This document shows, piece after piece, positions 1-8,350 of a stretch of DNA of 11,473 nt (within the stretch, counting starts at the first letter, position 1; each line of letters opens with the position of its first letter). This DNA comes from Bdellovibrionales bacterium RBG_16_40_8 (GTDB lineage: Bacteria; Bdellovibrionota; Bdellovibrionia; Bdellovibrionales; UBA1609): positions 6,118 to 17,590 of the forward strand of contig MEPT01000027.1 in assembly GCA_001769925.1 (NCBI GenBank), in the 5' to 3' direction. The notes under the pieces are model-generated. The model was not told where the DNA came from. It did not search any database and worked only from the letters and a program-made list of their open reading frames with translations. The position numbers and the translations under genes were made by a program.

Positions 1-1
1 A

Positions 2-667
2 CTTGCTGGTGACGACTATGCTGCGCAAAAATCACGAACTCTTGTACAAATAAAGAGATTTCAAAAAATAATAAAATATTTTGATAGCCCCGATGTTTTG
101 CCTCACGTGTGGAATAGTAGCGCACTTATCGCGCGATATTTGACAGATGAAAAAAGTAGATGGACATGGGGCGCAAGACCCGGCATTTCTTTGTATGGTA
201 TAAAACCAGAATTGATGAACATGAATACAAAACTGCGCGAAAGTTGGAAGAAAATTGAACTTAATCCTGTGATGCGCGTAGATTCTAAAATTGTATTTAT
301 ACAAAATATTTCAAAGGGTGAAACGGTATCCTATAGTGGGTGCTTTCGCGCCAAGCGTAATTCAGTAATTGGCATTGTTCCTATCGGCTATGCAGATGGG
401 TTTAGGCGACACTTTTCTTGCGTTGGAAATATGCTTTGCAAAGGTAAAATTGTACCGGTTGCTGGTATAGTATGTATGGATCTCACTATGATTGATTTAA
501 CAGAAATCAGTGAGCCTCAATCAGGGTGGATTGGCGAAGAAGTTGTAATTATCGGCAAACAGCGCACACAAAATATTAGCGCTGAGCAGTTGGCTAAAAA
601 AATTAATACAAATGCCTACGAAATTTTAACAAACTTAAGTGATCGAGTCCCGAGGGTGTATGAATGA
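2..667 (+). CDS. alr: alanine racemase, C-terminal part (5' end outside window)
   Basis: PLP-dependent interconversion of L- and D-alanine, supplying D-Ala for peptidoglycan in the cytoplasm. The open frame runs in from the left edge, so only the last 221 residues are seen and the PLP-binding lysine lies outside. Visible family signatures, numbered from the first visible codon: the ARPGISLYG segment (about 58-66), whose Arg matches the one contacting the PLP ring nitrogen; GETVSYSG (about 106-113) with the catalytic Tyr of the C-terminal beta domain; PIGYADGFRR; VCMDLTMID; and the end motif YEILTNLSDRVPRVY. A TTG at 98 is not the real start, because homology extends upstream. The gene ends with a 4-nt ATGA overlap with the mlaE-like gene, so it is the first visible gene of that operon. 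The family assignment is firm. Confidence 0.95.
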   Translation, partial: LAGDDYAAQKSRTLVQIKRFQKIIKYFDSPDVLPHVWNSSALIARYLTDEKSRWTWGARPGISLYGIKPELMNMNTKLRESWKKIELNPVMRVDSKIVFIQNISKGETVSYSGCFRAKRNSVIGIVPIGYADGFRRHFSCVGNMLCKGKIVPVAGIVCMDLTMIDLTEISEPQSGWIGEEVVIIGKQRTQNISAEQLAKKINTNAYEILTNLSDRVPRVYE

Positions 668-1506
668 TCAGTGCATGGATGCGCACCAGAGACAAAATCG
701 ATAAGGCCATTGATAATTTTTTTCTTTCGATATGGCAAACACTTATTGTTTTATTCTCAGAAACTGGTTCTATTGCTTTTTTCTGTGCAGAGTCTATTAA
801 ACAAATTTTTACAAAGCCTTTTCGTTTCGATGAAATAATAAAGCACATGGAATTTGTCGGCAATAAATCACTACTGATAATTATGCTCACCGGAGCATTT
901 ACCGGTATGGCAATGTCATATCAAATTTATTTGGGGTTTGAGCTGGTTAATGCTGTAAACTTGGTCGGCCCAACTGTTGCTCTAGGTATAACACGAGAGC
1001 TTGGGCCGGTGCTAACCGGGCTTATAGTTGCGGCCAGAGCAGGTGGCGCAATGGCTGCCCGTATCGGCACAATGCGCGTTTCTGAACAAATTGATGCGCT
1101 CGAGGTCATGGGTATAGATGCAAAGCAGTATTTGGTTTCACCAAGAATTTTAGCGGCTTTTGTGGCGATGCCGCTACTATGCGGAGTTTTTGATTTTGTA
1201 GCAATGACTGGTGCTTATTTTTTGTGTGTAAAAGTATTAGGACTTGATGAAGCAATATTTTGGGACAAAATTCAGCTTTGGCTTAATCCTCGAGATATAA
1301 ACGAGGGACTTATTAAGTCAGCAGTGTTCGGGGTATTGTTTTCTACCATATGTACCTATCGCGGTTATAATACAAAAGGCGGAGCAAAAGGGGTGGGAGA
1401 AGCCACCAACACAGGTGTTGTTTACAGTATGGTGATTATCATAGTAACCAATTTTTTTATGACTAATATCATTCGTTTTTACTATAAAGTTATGGGTATT
1501 AAGTAA
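664..1506 (+). CDS. mlaE: MlaE-family ABC transporter permease (lipid asymmetry / MCE transport)
   Basis: Inner-membrane permease of an MCE (Mla-type) phospholipid transporter, 280 aa, normal for the family. The MlaE hallmark is clear: RELGPVLTGLIVAARAGG (about 111-128) followed by AARIGTMRVSEQIDALEVMG (about 131-150). Hydrophobic segments occur at about 70-90, 97-125, 160-190, 220-235 and 250-272. ATG 664 overlaps the alr stop (ATGA), and GAGGG at 652-656 lies 7 nt upstream of it. The ATPase gene follows with a 1-nt overlap and then the MCE protein, the standard core of the complex. No mlaC (periplasmic carrier) or mlaB (STAS) gene is next to it here. Family assignment is secure; the substrate (phospholipid) and direction of transport are inferred from the family. 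Confidence 0.95.
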   Translation: MISAWMRTRDKIDKAIDNFFLSIWQTLIVLFSETGSIAFFCAESIKQIFTKPFRFDEIIKHMEFVGNKSLLIIMLTGAFTGMAMSYQIYLGFELVNAVNLVGPTVALGITRELGPVLTGLIVAARAGGAMAARIGTMRVSEQIDALEVMGIDAKQYLVSPRILAAFVAMPLLCGVFDFVAMTGAYFLCVKVLGLDEAIFWDKIQLWLNPRDINEGLIKSAVFGVLFSTICTYRGYNTKGGAKGVGEATNTGVVYSMVIIIVTNFFMTNIIRFYYKVMGIK

Positions 1507-2261
1507 TGAAGAACGCTGTTGAAATTCATAGCCTTAACAAGACCTTCGACGGAATGGATTATGTTTTAAAAAATTTAAATCTAAATATTCCAGAAGGTCA
1601 TATAACGACAATCATTGGTTTTTCTGGCACAGGCAAATCTGTACTGTTAAAACACATATTGGGTCTGGTTCAGCCATCGTCTGGCCGCATCTGCGTACTA
1701 GGCAAAGATCTTGCTGCGATGAGTCCTGAAGAATTAATAGATTTTCGCTGTCATCTTGGTGTTTTATTTCAGCACGCCGCACTTTTTGACGATATGACCG
1801 TGTTAGAGAATGTGTGTTTTCCTATAATTGAGCATAGGCGAAATTGGGAGACAGACGCAATAATTGAAACAGCAGCAAGGAAGCTGAAAGATTCTGGCAT
1901 GGAAGAAAAGCATTTTCATAAGTTACCAAGTGAGTTATCAGGAGGTCAAAGAAAGCGCGTAGGTTTAGCGCGTGCGCTGGCACTAGATCCTGAGATATTA
2001 CTTTATGATGAGCCAACAACCGGTCTTGACCCGATTCTTACAGAAATGGTCGATGATTTGATACGAACGACTCATGATAAACATCCAGGTTCTACAAGCA
2101 TTGTCGTAACTCACGACCTTCATGCAGCATTTAACGTAGGTAATTTTATTGTTATGCTTGATAAGGGCGGGGTTTTGTTACAAGGCAACAGAGACACTTT
2201 TTTTAAATCTGATATCCCGCTAGTGCAAAGTTTTCTTGAGAAAGGTTTTAAAAAGGAATAA
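1506..2261 (+). CDS. mlaF: MlaF-family ABC transporter ATP-binding protein
   Basis: Cytoplasmic ATPase that powers the MlaE permease; 251 aa. All ABC motifs are intact: Walker A GFSGTGKS (38-45), Q-loop LFQH (Gln89), signature LSGGQRKRVGLARAL (144-158), Walker B ILLYDEPTTGLDP (164-176) and the switch His in VVTHD (His203). The ALFDDMTVLENV stretch after the Q-loop is typical of the MlaF/Ttg2A group. The gene is joined to its neighbours by TAATG overlaps on both sides (1506 and 2261), which suggests coupled translation of permease, ATPase and MCE subunits. The ribosome binding site is weak (GGG about 11 nt upstream), consistent with coupling. Confidence 0.95.
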   Translation: MKNAVEIHSLNKTFDGMDYVLKNLNLNIPEGHITTIIGFSGTGKSVLLKHILGLVQPSSGRICVLGKDLAAMSPEELIDFRCHLGVLFQHAALFDDMTVLENVCFPIIEHRRNWETDAIIETAARKLKDSGMEEKHFHKLPSELSGGQRKRVGLARALALDPEILLYDEPTTGLDPILTEMVDDLIRTTHDKHPGSTSIVVTHDLHAAFNVGNFIVMLDKGGVLLQGNRDTFFKSDIPLVQSFLEKGFKKE

Positions 2262-3631
2262 TGAATTTAACTCCTGAATTTAAAGTGGGCGCGCTCATAG
2301 TGATCGTTTCTGGTCTGATAGGCATTATGTCACTAAAAGTTAACGAAGGCCCAGGTCTTTTTTCAAGATCAAAAAGATATTGGTTTGATTTGCAAGATGC
2401 TGGAGGGCTTGTCGAAAATAGTGCGGTAAAATCTGCCGGAATAAAAGTTGGTATAATTGAAAAAATCAAACTAGTAGACGATAAGGCACGCGTTTACGTT
2501 TTGGTTGGCAGTGACCTATCAATGAAAAAAACTGGGTACGTAGAACTTCGCTCTGACGGAATTCTTGGCGATCGCCATGTAGAGTTGGTTCCTGGTAGCT
2601 CAACTGATCCGGCATTGCCAGATGGCTCGCAAATTTTAACGGCGCATGAACGTGGCTCAATTAACGCAATGTTAAAAGAGATAGGTAAAATTAGTGAATC
2701 TATAGGGCAATTATCTGAAACGCTGAGAAAAGCTACAGGGCCTACCGGTGACACATCTACGGCACTTGGTCGGATAATTTATAACGTTGAAAAGCTAACA
2801 GGTGATATTTCTGAAATAACCGGCGAAAATAAAAGTAAAGTAAATGAAATTGTGAATAATGTACGATCGCTTACTGCCCAGCTAGATAAATTTGTTGGCG
2901 ATGATAGTTCTGAGGGATTTGCCGCCGGATGGCAAAAAGCCGTGAGCAGTCTTTCGCGAATTGATACAAGTTTGCGCAATATTGAAGAAATCACGGGCAA
3001 AATTAATAGAGGTGAGGGCACGATAGGTCGGCTCGTTAATGATGAAGAAACGGTTGATAAAATTAACGAAGCGGTCGGTAATTTTAAGGATTTTATGGGT
3101 GGCGCTAGCCAGTTAGAGACTAGCTTTGATTTTCATTCAGAATATCTCACAGACGCAGAGCTGACTAAATCTATTTTGAATATAAAAATTCAGCCAGGCC
3201 TTGATCGTTACTATGAATTGGGAATTGTTGAGGATCCACGTGGTGTTGTTGAAGAAACACGTATTGAAGAATCTGGCACAGCAACAAGTGATATCAACGA
3301 AACCAAGACTTTCAGAGGCAAGGTTAAGTTTAACGCATTATTTGCTAAAAACTTTTATGATTTCACAATCAAAGGCGGGTTATTTGAAAATTCAGGCGGT
3401 CTTGGTGTCGATTATTATCTTTTAGGTCGTGATTTGCGAATGACGCTAGAAGCTTTTGATTTTGACCAAATGGTTTTGCGGGCGTATTTACGTTACAACG
3501 TATTTAAAGGTATTTATCTTATAGGCGGCGGAGATCATCTTGTAGATGACTTGCGTAGTGGATTCGTTGGAGCAGGGTTGTTTATTACAAATGATGATTT
3601 AAAATTTTTGGCAAGTAAGGTAAATTTCTAA
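2261..3631 (+). CDS. MlaD-family MCE protein with long helical and beta-rich C-terminal extension
   Basis: Substrate-binding subunit of the MCE lipid transporter, anchored in the inner membrane and facing the periplasm. Layout of the 456 residues: short N-tail, one membrane helix (about 10-26), MCE domain (about 38-112; ENSAVKSAGIKVGIIEKI and GILGDRHVELVPG are typical), a long helical, partly heptad-like segment (about 132-285), then a strand-rich domain (about 286-456) with alternating short beta segments such as KVKFNALFAKNFYDFTIKGG and MVLRAYLRYNVFKGIYLIGG. E. coli MlaD has about 183 residues, so most of this protein is extension. Long MCE proteins of this kind are known from deltaproteobacteria and Bdellovibrio relatives. 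The tail could be a sheet near, or a barrel in, the outer membrane; this is inference. AAGGA at 2253-2257 is the likely ribosome binding site. Confidence 0.9.
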   Translation: MNLTPEFKVGALIVIVSGLIGIMSLKVNEGPGLFSRSKRYWFDLQDAGGLVENSAVKSAGIKVGIIEKIKLVDDKARVYVLVGSDLSMKKTGYVELRSDGILGDRHVELVPGSSTDPALPDGSQILTAHERGSINAMLKEIGKISESIGQLSETLRKATGPTGDTSTALGRIIYNVEKLTGDISEITGENKSKVNEIVNNVRSLTAQLDKFVGDDSSEGFAAGWQKAVSSLSRIDTSLRNIEEITGKINRGEGTIGRLVNDEETVDKINEAVGNFKDFMGGASQLETSFDFHSEYLTDAELTKSILNIKIQPGLDRYYELGIVEDPRGVVEETRIEESGTATSDINETKTFRGKVKFNALFAKNFYDFTIKGGLFENSGGLGVDYYLLGRDLRMTLEAFDFDQMVLRAYLRYNVFKGIYLIGGGDHLVDDLRSGFVGAGLFITNDDLKFLASKVNF

Positions 3632-5133
3632 TGTTTAAAAATGCGCTTGTAAGTTGTTCTAATAAAGAAGGAGTCGCAGATTTTTTACGGCCGCTTCAAG
3701 AAAAGGGTTTGCGAATAGTTTCTACAGGAGGCACAGCTAAATATCTGCGTGAACAGGGCTTAAACGTTATAGATGTAGAAGAGCAAACTGGTTTTCCTGA
3801 AGTAATGAATGGGCGCGTAAAGACATTACATCCAAAAATTCATATGGCGCTTCTTGCGCGTAGTGACAATAAAGAGGATTTAGCAACACTAGAAAAATTT
3901 GAGGTTTTGCCCTTTGATTTAGTTATTGGCAATTTATACCCGTTTGAAGAAAAGCCATCAGTTGAAACTATAGATGTGGGCGGGCCATCTTTTCTACGAG
4001 CTGCCGCAAAAAATTTTTCATGTATTACTGTAATTTGCAACCCAAAAGATTATTCATGGGTGGCAAAAAAAACTGAACTAAATCTACAAGAGCGACAAAA
4101 ACTTGCCGGCAAAGTATTTGCTCACGTTTCTGCCTATGATGCGATGATAGCTAAACATTATGGCGGAGAAGAGTATTTAGAAAACTCAGAGTTTTCTTTG
4201 GGCGGAGAGTTAGTTAGATCACTTCGTTACGGAGAAAATCCACAACAAAAGGCGGCGTGGTTTAGAACTCGAGGAGAATCGTACGGCATTCATGAGGCAA
4301 AAATAATTCAAGGCAAAGAGCTTTCTTATAATAATTTACTTGATATTGAAGCAGCAGTTTCAACTCTACGTGAATTTTCTGGTGGTCCAGCATGTGTTGC
4401 CGTTAAACATAATAACCCATGTGGTGTTTCTACTAAAAAAAATCCGGCAGAAGCTCTTAGAGATGCTCTGCAAGCAGACCCACAATCTGTTTTTGGTGGT
4501 ATTGTTGCATGTAATTCTCCAATTGACGATGAAATGGCTGAGCAACTATCAAACATATTTCTTGAAGCTATTATCTCACCGCACTTTACCGCAGGAGCTT
4601 TGCGCCGACTTGAAAAAAAGAAAAATATGCGTATTTTAGAATGGCCTACATTAGAAAAGTACTGTTCTTCTATTATTTGTAAAACTATTTCTGGCGGATT
4701 TCTTGTACAGACACCAGATAAAGTAGCAGCAGAATGGCAACCCTCTTGGGAGATTATAGGTAAGGCGCCAGCAGAAAATATAAAAAATGATTTGTTGTTT
4801 GCCTGGAAGGTAAGTTCGCACTTAAAGAGTAACGCTATAGCGGTGGCCTCTAATTGTCAGACAATAGGCCTTGGTATGGGTCAGGTTAATCGTGTCGACG
4901 CAGTTGAGCAAGCGATAAGTCGCATGCGAAAATTTCATGGCAATGCTAAGACCCCAGTGCTAGCTAGTGACGCATTTTTTCCGTTTAGTGATTCTATTGA
5001 TTTAATTTCTGATGCGAATATCGGGTATGTAATTCAGCCAGGTGGATCTGTGAAAGATGATGAAGTGAAGGCAAAAGCCAAAGAGATGGGGATCACTTTG
5101 GTTTTAACAAAAAAAAGGCATTTTTTGCACTAA
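3631..5133 (+). CDS. purH: bifunctional AICAR formyltransferase / IMP cyclohydrolase
   Basis: Catalyses the last two steps of de novo IMP synthesis: formylation of AICAR with 10-formyl-THF, then ring closure. 500 aa, slightly shorter than E. coli PurH (529). The N-terminal MGS-like cyclohydrolase domain (about 1-145) shows IVSTGGTAKYLR, GRVKTLHPKIH (Lys64) and IDVGGPSFLRAAAKN. The transformylase domain shows RYGENPQQ (199-206), KELSYNNLLDIEAA (229-242) and the catalytic VKHNNPCG (Lys259-His260), then DPQSVFGGIVA, LKSNAIAVA and SDAFFPFSDSID. The end RHFLH resembles the usual RHFRH tail. ATG 3631 overlaps the stop of the MCE gene (TAATG), with AAGG 10 nt upstream. Placing purH in an envelope operon is unusual, but the overlap makes cotranscription likely. 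Confidence 0.97.
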   Translation: MFKNALVSCSNKEGVADFLRPLQEKGLRIVSTGGTAKYLREQGLNVIDVEEQTGFPEVMNGRVKTLHPKIHMALLARSDNKEDLATLEKFEVLPFDLVIGNLYPFEEKPSVETIDVGGPSFLRAAAKNFSCITVICNPKDYSWVAKKTELNLQERQKLAGKVFAHVSAYDAMIAKHYGGEEYLENSEFSLGGELVRSLRYGENPQQKAAWFRTRGESYGIHEAKIIQGKELSYNNLLDIEAAVSTLREFSGGPACVAVKHNNPCGVSTKKNPAEALRDALQADPQSVFGGIVACNSPIDDEMAEQLSNIFLEAIISPHFTAGALRRLEKKKNMRILEWPTLEKYCSSIICKTISGGFLVQTPDKVAAEWQPSWEIIGKAPAENIKNDLLFAWKVSSHLKSNAIAVASNCQTIGLGMGQVNRVDAVEQAISRMRKFHGNAKTPVLASDAFFPFSDSIDLISDANIGYVIQPGGSVKDDEVKAKAKEMGITLVLTKKRHFLH

Positions 5134-5144
5134 CTTGAGTATAT

Positions 5145-6920
5145 ATGGCTAATAAGGCAAAAGTTTGGTTAATTAAAGGTGGCGGACAGATATTAGGTCC
5201 ATTTGCTGACAAGCAGGTGATTGATCTATTAAAAAATCGTGTAATAGTACCGCTCGACGAGGCATCAAATCCATGTGGGCGCTGGCAATATATTAGAGAT
5301 GTGCCTGCTTTTGCCAAGGTGGTTGAGGATATAAGAACAAAGAATTTGCTTGGCACAGATAATACAACTACTCAGGGTACAGATCATTCAAGCTTTACGC
5401 CAACGTTTAAAGTGACCAATGTTGATCCAGACGAACTCACGCAAGACATTCCTAAAGTGAATACTATACAAGATGTTCTTTTTCACTCTGTTGATGATTT
5501 AATTAAACCCGAACAGGAGCCTCGAGGAGAGGTGTTTACACACGATAAAGATCTATTTATTAAGCAGCAGGCGCAGTATACATCAAAATGGATTTGGGTA
5601 GTTACATCGATAATCATCTTATTTACCACTGGGTTTGTTATATATAGACAATTTATAGCAAAGCCAAAACATAATAAAATAATCGCTACAGAAAGTATTG
5701 ATCAAGCAATGCAGGCCCTTGACTTTGGCGACTATCAGAGAGCATTAGAAAATTTTAGGCGAGCACATTCTTTAGACCCAAATGATGCGTCTATTTATAT
5801 TTATTTGGGGCTATTAGAAATACAGATCGGCGAACAACCTTTGCGAGGTAGAAAATTACTTGAAAAAATTGATATGCTAGGAAATCGGCAAAAAGTTCTA
5901 ATTGGTTTAGGACTTTCTTACCTAAGAGAAGATGATATCAATAACGCTGAAAAAAAATTTAATAAGGCGTTAGAAATAGACGGTCTTAATAGGCCGGCGC
6001 TAATAGACTTGGGGGCTGCCGCCATGTATGGCGAAGATTATGCAAAAGCTATCAATCAATTCTTGTTAGTTATAAATGAAAATAAAAATGAAAATGATAG
6101 TGATTATAACGGAGCAGTAACTCTATTGCTTGTTGAATCATTTATTAAGTTATACGAAAAAGAGCATGAAAAAAAATACCTTACTGATGCGAAGAAATAT
6201 CTTATTGATTTACTTAAAAAAACACACAACTACGCGCTCGAGGCATCAGTGGGGCTAGCGTATGTAAATTTTCTTCTTGAAGAAAAAGATAATATTTACA
6301 CGCAAATTGATAAAATTCTTGATATGGACACAGAAGAAACGAGTTTGCACAAACAAAATCTACTAATAGATGGTTCAAAGTTAAATTGGAAATTATTTTC
6401 GCAATGGTGTCTAAAATTCACAAGCGAATTAGACCCAAATTCACATGTGATTGCGTTAGAGGCTTTATGCATAGTTAAAAACGGAGGGCTTGGAGTCGCA
6501 TATAATAAGATTTCTGATGCTATTGGGAAGTCATCTAAAGATCCGCTTGTAAATTCAATTTTTGCGATTATTTTGCGACATATGAATTCTCAAGAAAATA
6601 TGATTGTGCAAATTGATAAAGCGCAAGAGTATAATGAAGATAAGTATGAGCAACCACTAAGATTGGGTGCAGAGTTATGTAAAGCTAGAGGGGACGCGGA
6701 TTGTCAAAATAATAAATTACAATTATTATTAAGTAAAAATCCTACATCTTTATATGCATTAGCTGAACTTGCAAAAATCAATTTAAAATTAAATGATGTC
6801 GGTAAGGCTAAAGAATACCTATCGCGAGGGCAAAAACTTTCTAGCCACTATCGCCCGTTTCTTGAAATAGAAAAAATGGTATCAAAACAAGAAGATCGAA
6901 ATGGATCGCGAGGTCTTTAA
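5145..6920 (+). CDS. GYF_2-domain, single-pass membrane TPR protein
   Basis: 591 aa, of no gene I can name. An N-terminal GYF_2-like domain (about 6-56) reads VWLIKGGGQILGPF, then an LLKN helix and a GRWQYI end. An acidic, disordered linker (about 65-145) is followed by one membrane helix (about 149-167, WIWVVTSIIILFTTGFVIY) and then TPR-type helical repeats. Clear TPR units lie at about 183-216 (ALDFGDYQRALENFRRAHSLDP), 248-282 and 283-314, with another near the C-terminus (about 530-575). GYF_2 domains in the Myxococcus gliding protein GltJ are cytoplasmic, which suggests GYF inside and TPRs in the periplasm. However, the basic residues flank the C-terminal side of the helix, so topology is uncertain. 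The gene begins 11 nt after purH with a weak GAG ribosome binding site, and the lipoprotein gene follows with no gap. Likely a scaffold of an envelope machine. Confidence 0.8.
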   Translation: MANKAKVWLIKGGGQILGPFADKQVIDLLKNRVIVPLDEASNPCGRWQYIRDVPAFAKVVEDIRTKNLLGTDNTTTQGTDHSSFTPTFKVTNVDPDELTQDIPKVNTIQDVLFHSVDDLIKPEQEPRGEVFTHDKDLFIKQQAQYTSKWIWVVTSIIILFTTGFVIYRQFIAKPKHNKIIATESIDQAMQALDFGDYQRALENFRRAHSLDPNDASIYIYLGLLEIQIGEQPLRGRKLLEKIDMLGNRQKVLIGLGLSYLREDDINNAEKKFNKALEIDGLNRPALIDLGAAAMYGEDYAKAINQFLLVINENKNENDSDYNGAVTLLLVESFIKLYEKEHEKKYLTDAKKYLIDLLKKTHNYALEASVGLAYVNFLLEEKDNIYTQIDKILDMDTEETSLHKQNLLIDGSKLNWKLFSQWCLKFTSELDPNSHVIALEALCIVKNGGLGVAYNKISDAIGKSSKDPLVNSIFAIILRHMNSQENMIVQIDKAQEYNEDKYEQPLRLGAELCKARGDADCQNNKLQLLLSKNPTSLYALAELAKINLKLNDVGKAKEYLSRGQKLSSHYRPFLEIEKMVSKQEDRNGSRGL

Positions 6921-7628
6921 GTGTATCGCATAGTTGCTTTAATTTATGCTTTAAATCTTGTGCTAATGACGGTAGGTTGTAGAAAAACTAAAGACCTTGA
7001 TGTTGAATATAGACCAGGTTTTGTTGAAAAAACGAGTAAAGATTTTCTTATACCAAGAAATTTGAAAAGTGATATTGAACAAAAATATTTACAATTTATT
7101 CGAATTGAAAATCCAAAAGTCGTATTAACTGACGAAGAACTTTTAGCGCGTATTCCACGAGAATTTTTAGACATACAAGTTTACTTGTATGCTAATTCAT
7201 CTGGCGTTCTTGTGCATAACACAAAATTTATAATACCTCGTGGCGGTGGCGAAATTGATCTAAAGGATTACGTTAAAGGCAGTAAAGGGTCATTTTACCT
7301 AAAGATTGGCGTTAGTCGCTCGAATCAATCTGACATAGCATTAGATAAATTTCATGTTTTTTTTCTTAGCGAAGCAAAAGAAAGAAAGATACAGGGCGAG
7401 AAGTTTGGTGCTGGTTGCAAGAAATATATGGATATCTCTAGATTTATATCTAACGCAAACGCAGCCGAAGGGGTATTACTTAACGCCACAGATCAGCGAT
7501 ACTTATCTGTAGTTGGTGGAATCTTTTATTTTGTAAATTTTGATTCTGAGAGAAAAATTTATCTGGGGGCCTTAAGACTTTCAGACTCTAGATATACTAA
7601 TATTCTCTGTGAACAGCCTAATTTATGA
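6921..7628 (+). CDS. putative lipoprotein of unknown function
   Basis: 235 aa, family not recognised. The start is GTG 6921, directly after the TAA of the TPR gene, with GAGG (6910-6913) 7 nt upstream. The N-terminus has Arg3, a hydrophobic stretch (4-19) and Cys20 in the context LMTVGC. This is lipobox-like, but position -3 is Thr rather than the usual Leu, so lipidation is likely but not certain. The mature part is charged and looks strand-rich, with GGGEIDLKDYV in the middle and further Cys near residues 161 and 231, which could form a disulfide in the periplasm. Zero spacing to the GYF-TPR gene suggests a partner of that protein. It overlaps the convergent HAD gene by 6 nt. Confidence 0.7.
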   Translation: MYRIVALIYALNLVLMTVGCRKTKDLDVEYRPGFVEKTSKDFLIPRNLKSDIEQKYLQFIRIENPKVVLTDEELLARIPREFLDIQVYLYANSSGVLVHNTKFIIPRGGGEIDLKDYVKGSKGSFYLKIGVSRSNQSDIALDKFHVFFLSEAKERKIQGEKFGAGCKKYMDISRFISNANAAEGVLLNATDQRYLSVVGGIFYFVNFDSERKIYLGALRLSDSRYTNILCEQPNL

Positions 7629-8342
7629 CTTGAACCAATATTCTCTAATAACTGTAAGATTTTTTGGTGGCTGGGCGCGACCAGAATGAGTAGTGTCAAC
7701 CCACACAACTTTAATCTCGGGTAAAGATCTGCGAACTTTATCAATAATAATTGGCTCATTTTCAAAAAACCAAATGTGTTTTGATAAATGCTTTAATTTT
7801 AATAGCATATGTGATTTGAAATCATCGTCTTTAATGCTGCCTTTGGTAGGCTTCATTAATAAAATGCTTTCGAGATTATTTGTAGGAAACTTCCAGTGCG
7901 TCAAGCTTTTCACGGTACCTGAGCGCATATTTTTTTCGTCACGACCTGTTAGATAAAAAATTTTAACGCCATTATTATAAAGCTCATTAACATATTCGAC
8001 AGCGCCCTTATAGGGTAAATCTGCATAAAGGTATCGTGAACTAAAGAAATATTTTCTCCAATAATTATAGAGATCCTTAAAAAAATTTTTAGTTGGGTTA
8101 AAATTAGCTTTTATTAGAGATTCACTTAGACCCCAATCTTCAGAGGCCACTCTTACGGATAATAGTCTAGTTGTCTCGTCTGTATATAGTTTTTTAAATT
8201 TACTTTCATTTGCAAAGGCCTCAATGATAAGCTGTGTTCGGTGACTGACATCAAAAAGTGTTGAGTCTAGGTCAAAAATGACCAGCGGAGTATCATTTCT
8301 GGCTTGCAATATGGTATTTAGCACTCGTTTGGCGTCAGGCAC
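7623..8342 (-). CDS. HAD-superfamily hydrolase
   Basis: 239 aa from GTG 8342. Haloacid dehalogenase fold phosphatase: motif I DLDSTLFD (Asp24 nucleophile, Asp26, Thr28), a helical cap region (about 35-105), motif II LTGRDEKNMR (Thr132), motif III lysine in LLMKPTKGSIKDD (Lys164 or Lys167), and a motif IV position FFENEPIIID (Glu194, Glu196, Asp201) with Glu where most members have DD or GDxxxD. Asp24 and Asp26 mean phosphohydrolase chemistry is plausible; the substrate is unknown. No signal peptide is visible, so it is probably cytoplasmic. The start is doubtful: a TGA in frame at 8348-8346 limits the ORF, and GAGG (8347-8344) is only 1 nt from GTG 8342. GTG 8324 is an alternative. The gene is a lone reverse gene between the two + strand blocks. 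Confidence 0.85.
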   Translation of the reverse strand: MPDAKRVLNTILQARNDTPLVIFDLDSTLFDVSHRTQLIIEAFANESKFKKLYTDETTRLLSVRVASEDWGLSESLIKANFNPTKNFFKDLYNYWRKYFFSSRYLYADLPYKGAVEYVNELYNNGVKIFYLTGRDEKNMRSGTVKSLTHWKFPTNNLESILLMKPTKGSIKDDDFKSHMLLKLKHLSKHIWFFENEPIIIDKVRRSLPEIKVVWVDTTHSGRAQPPKNLTVIREYWFKS

Positions 8343-8350
8343 ACCTCATT

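Noticed and set aside
98..667. TTG at 98 as start of a short alr gene
   Set aside because: The frame is open to the left edge and the sequence before 98 continues the racemase; this is a truncated gene at the window border.
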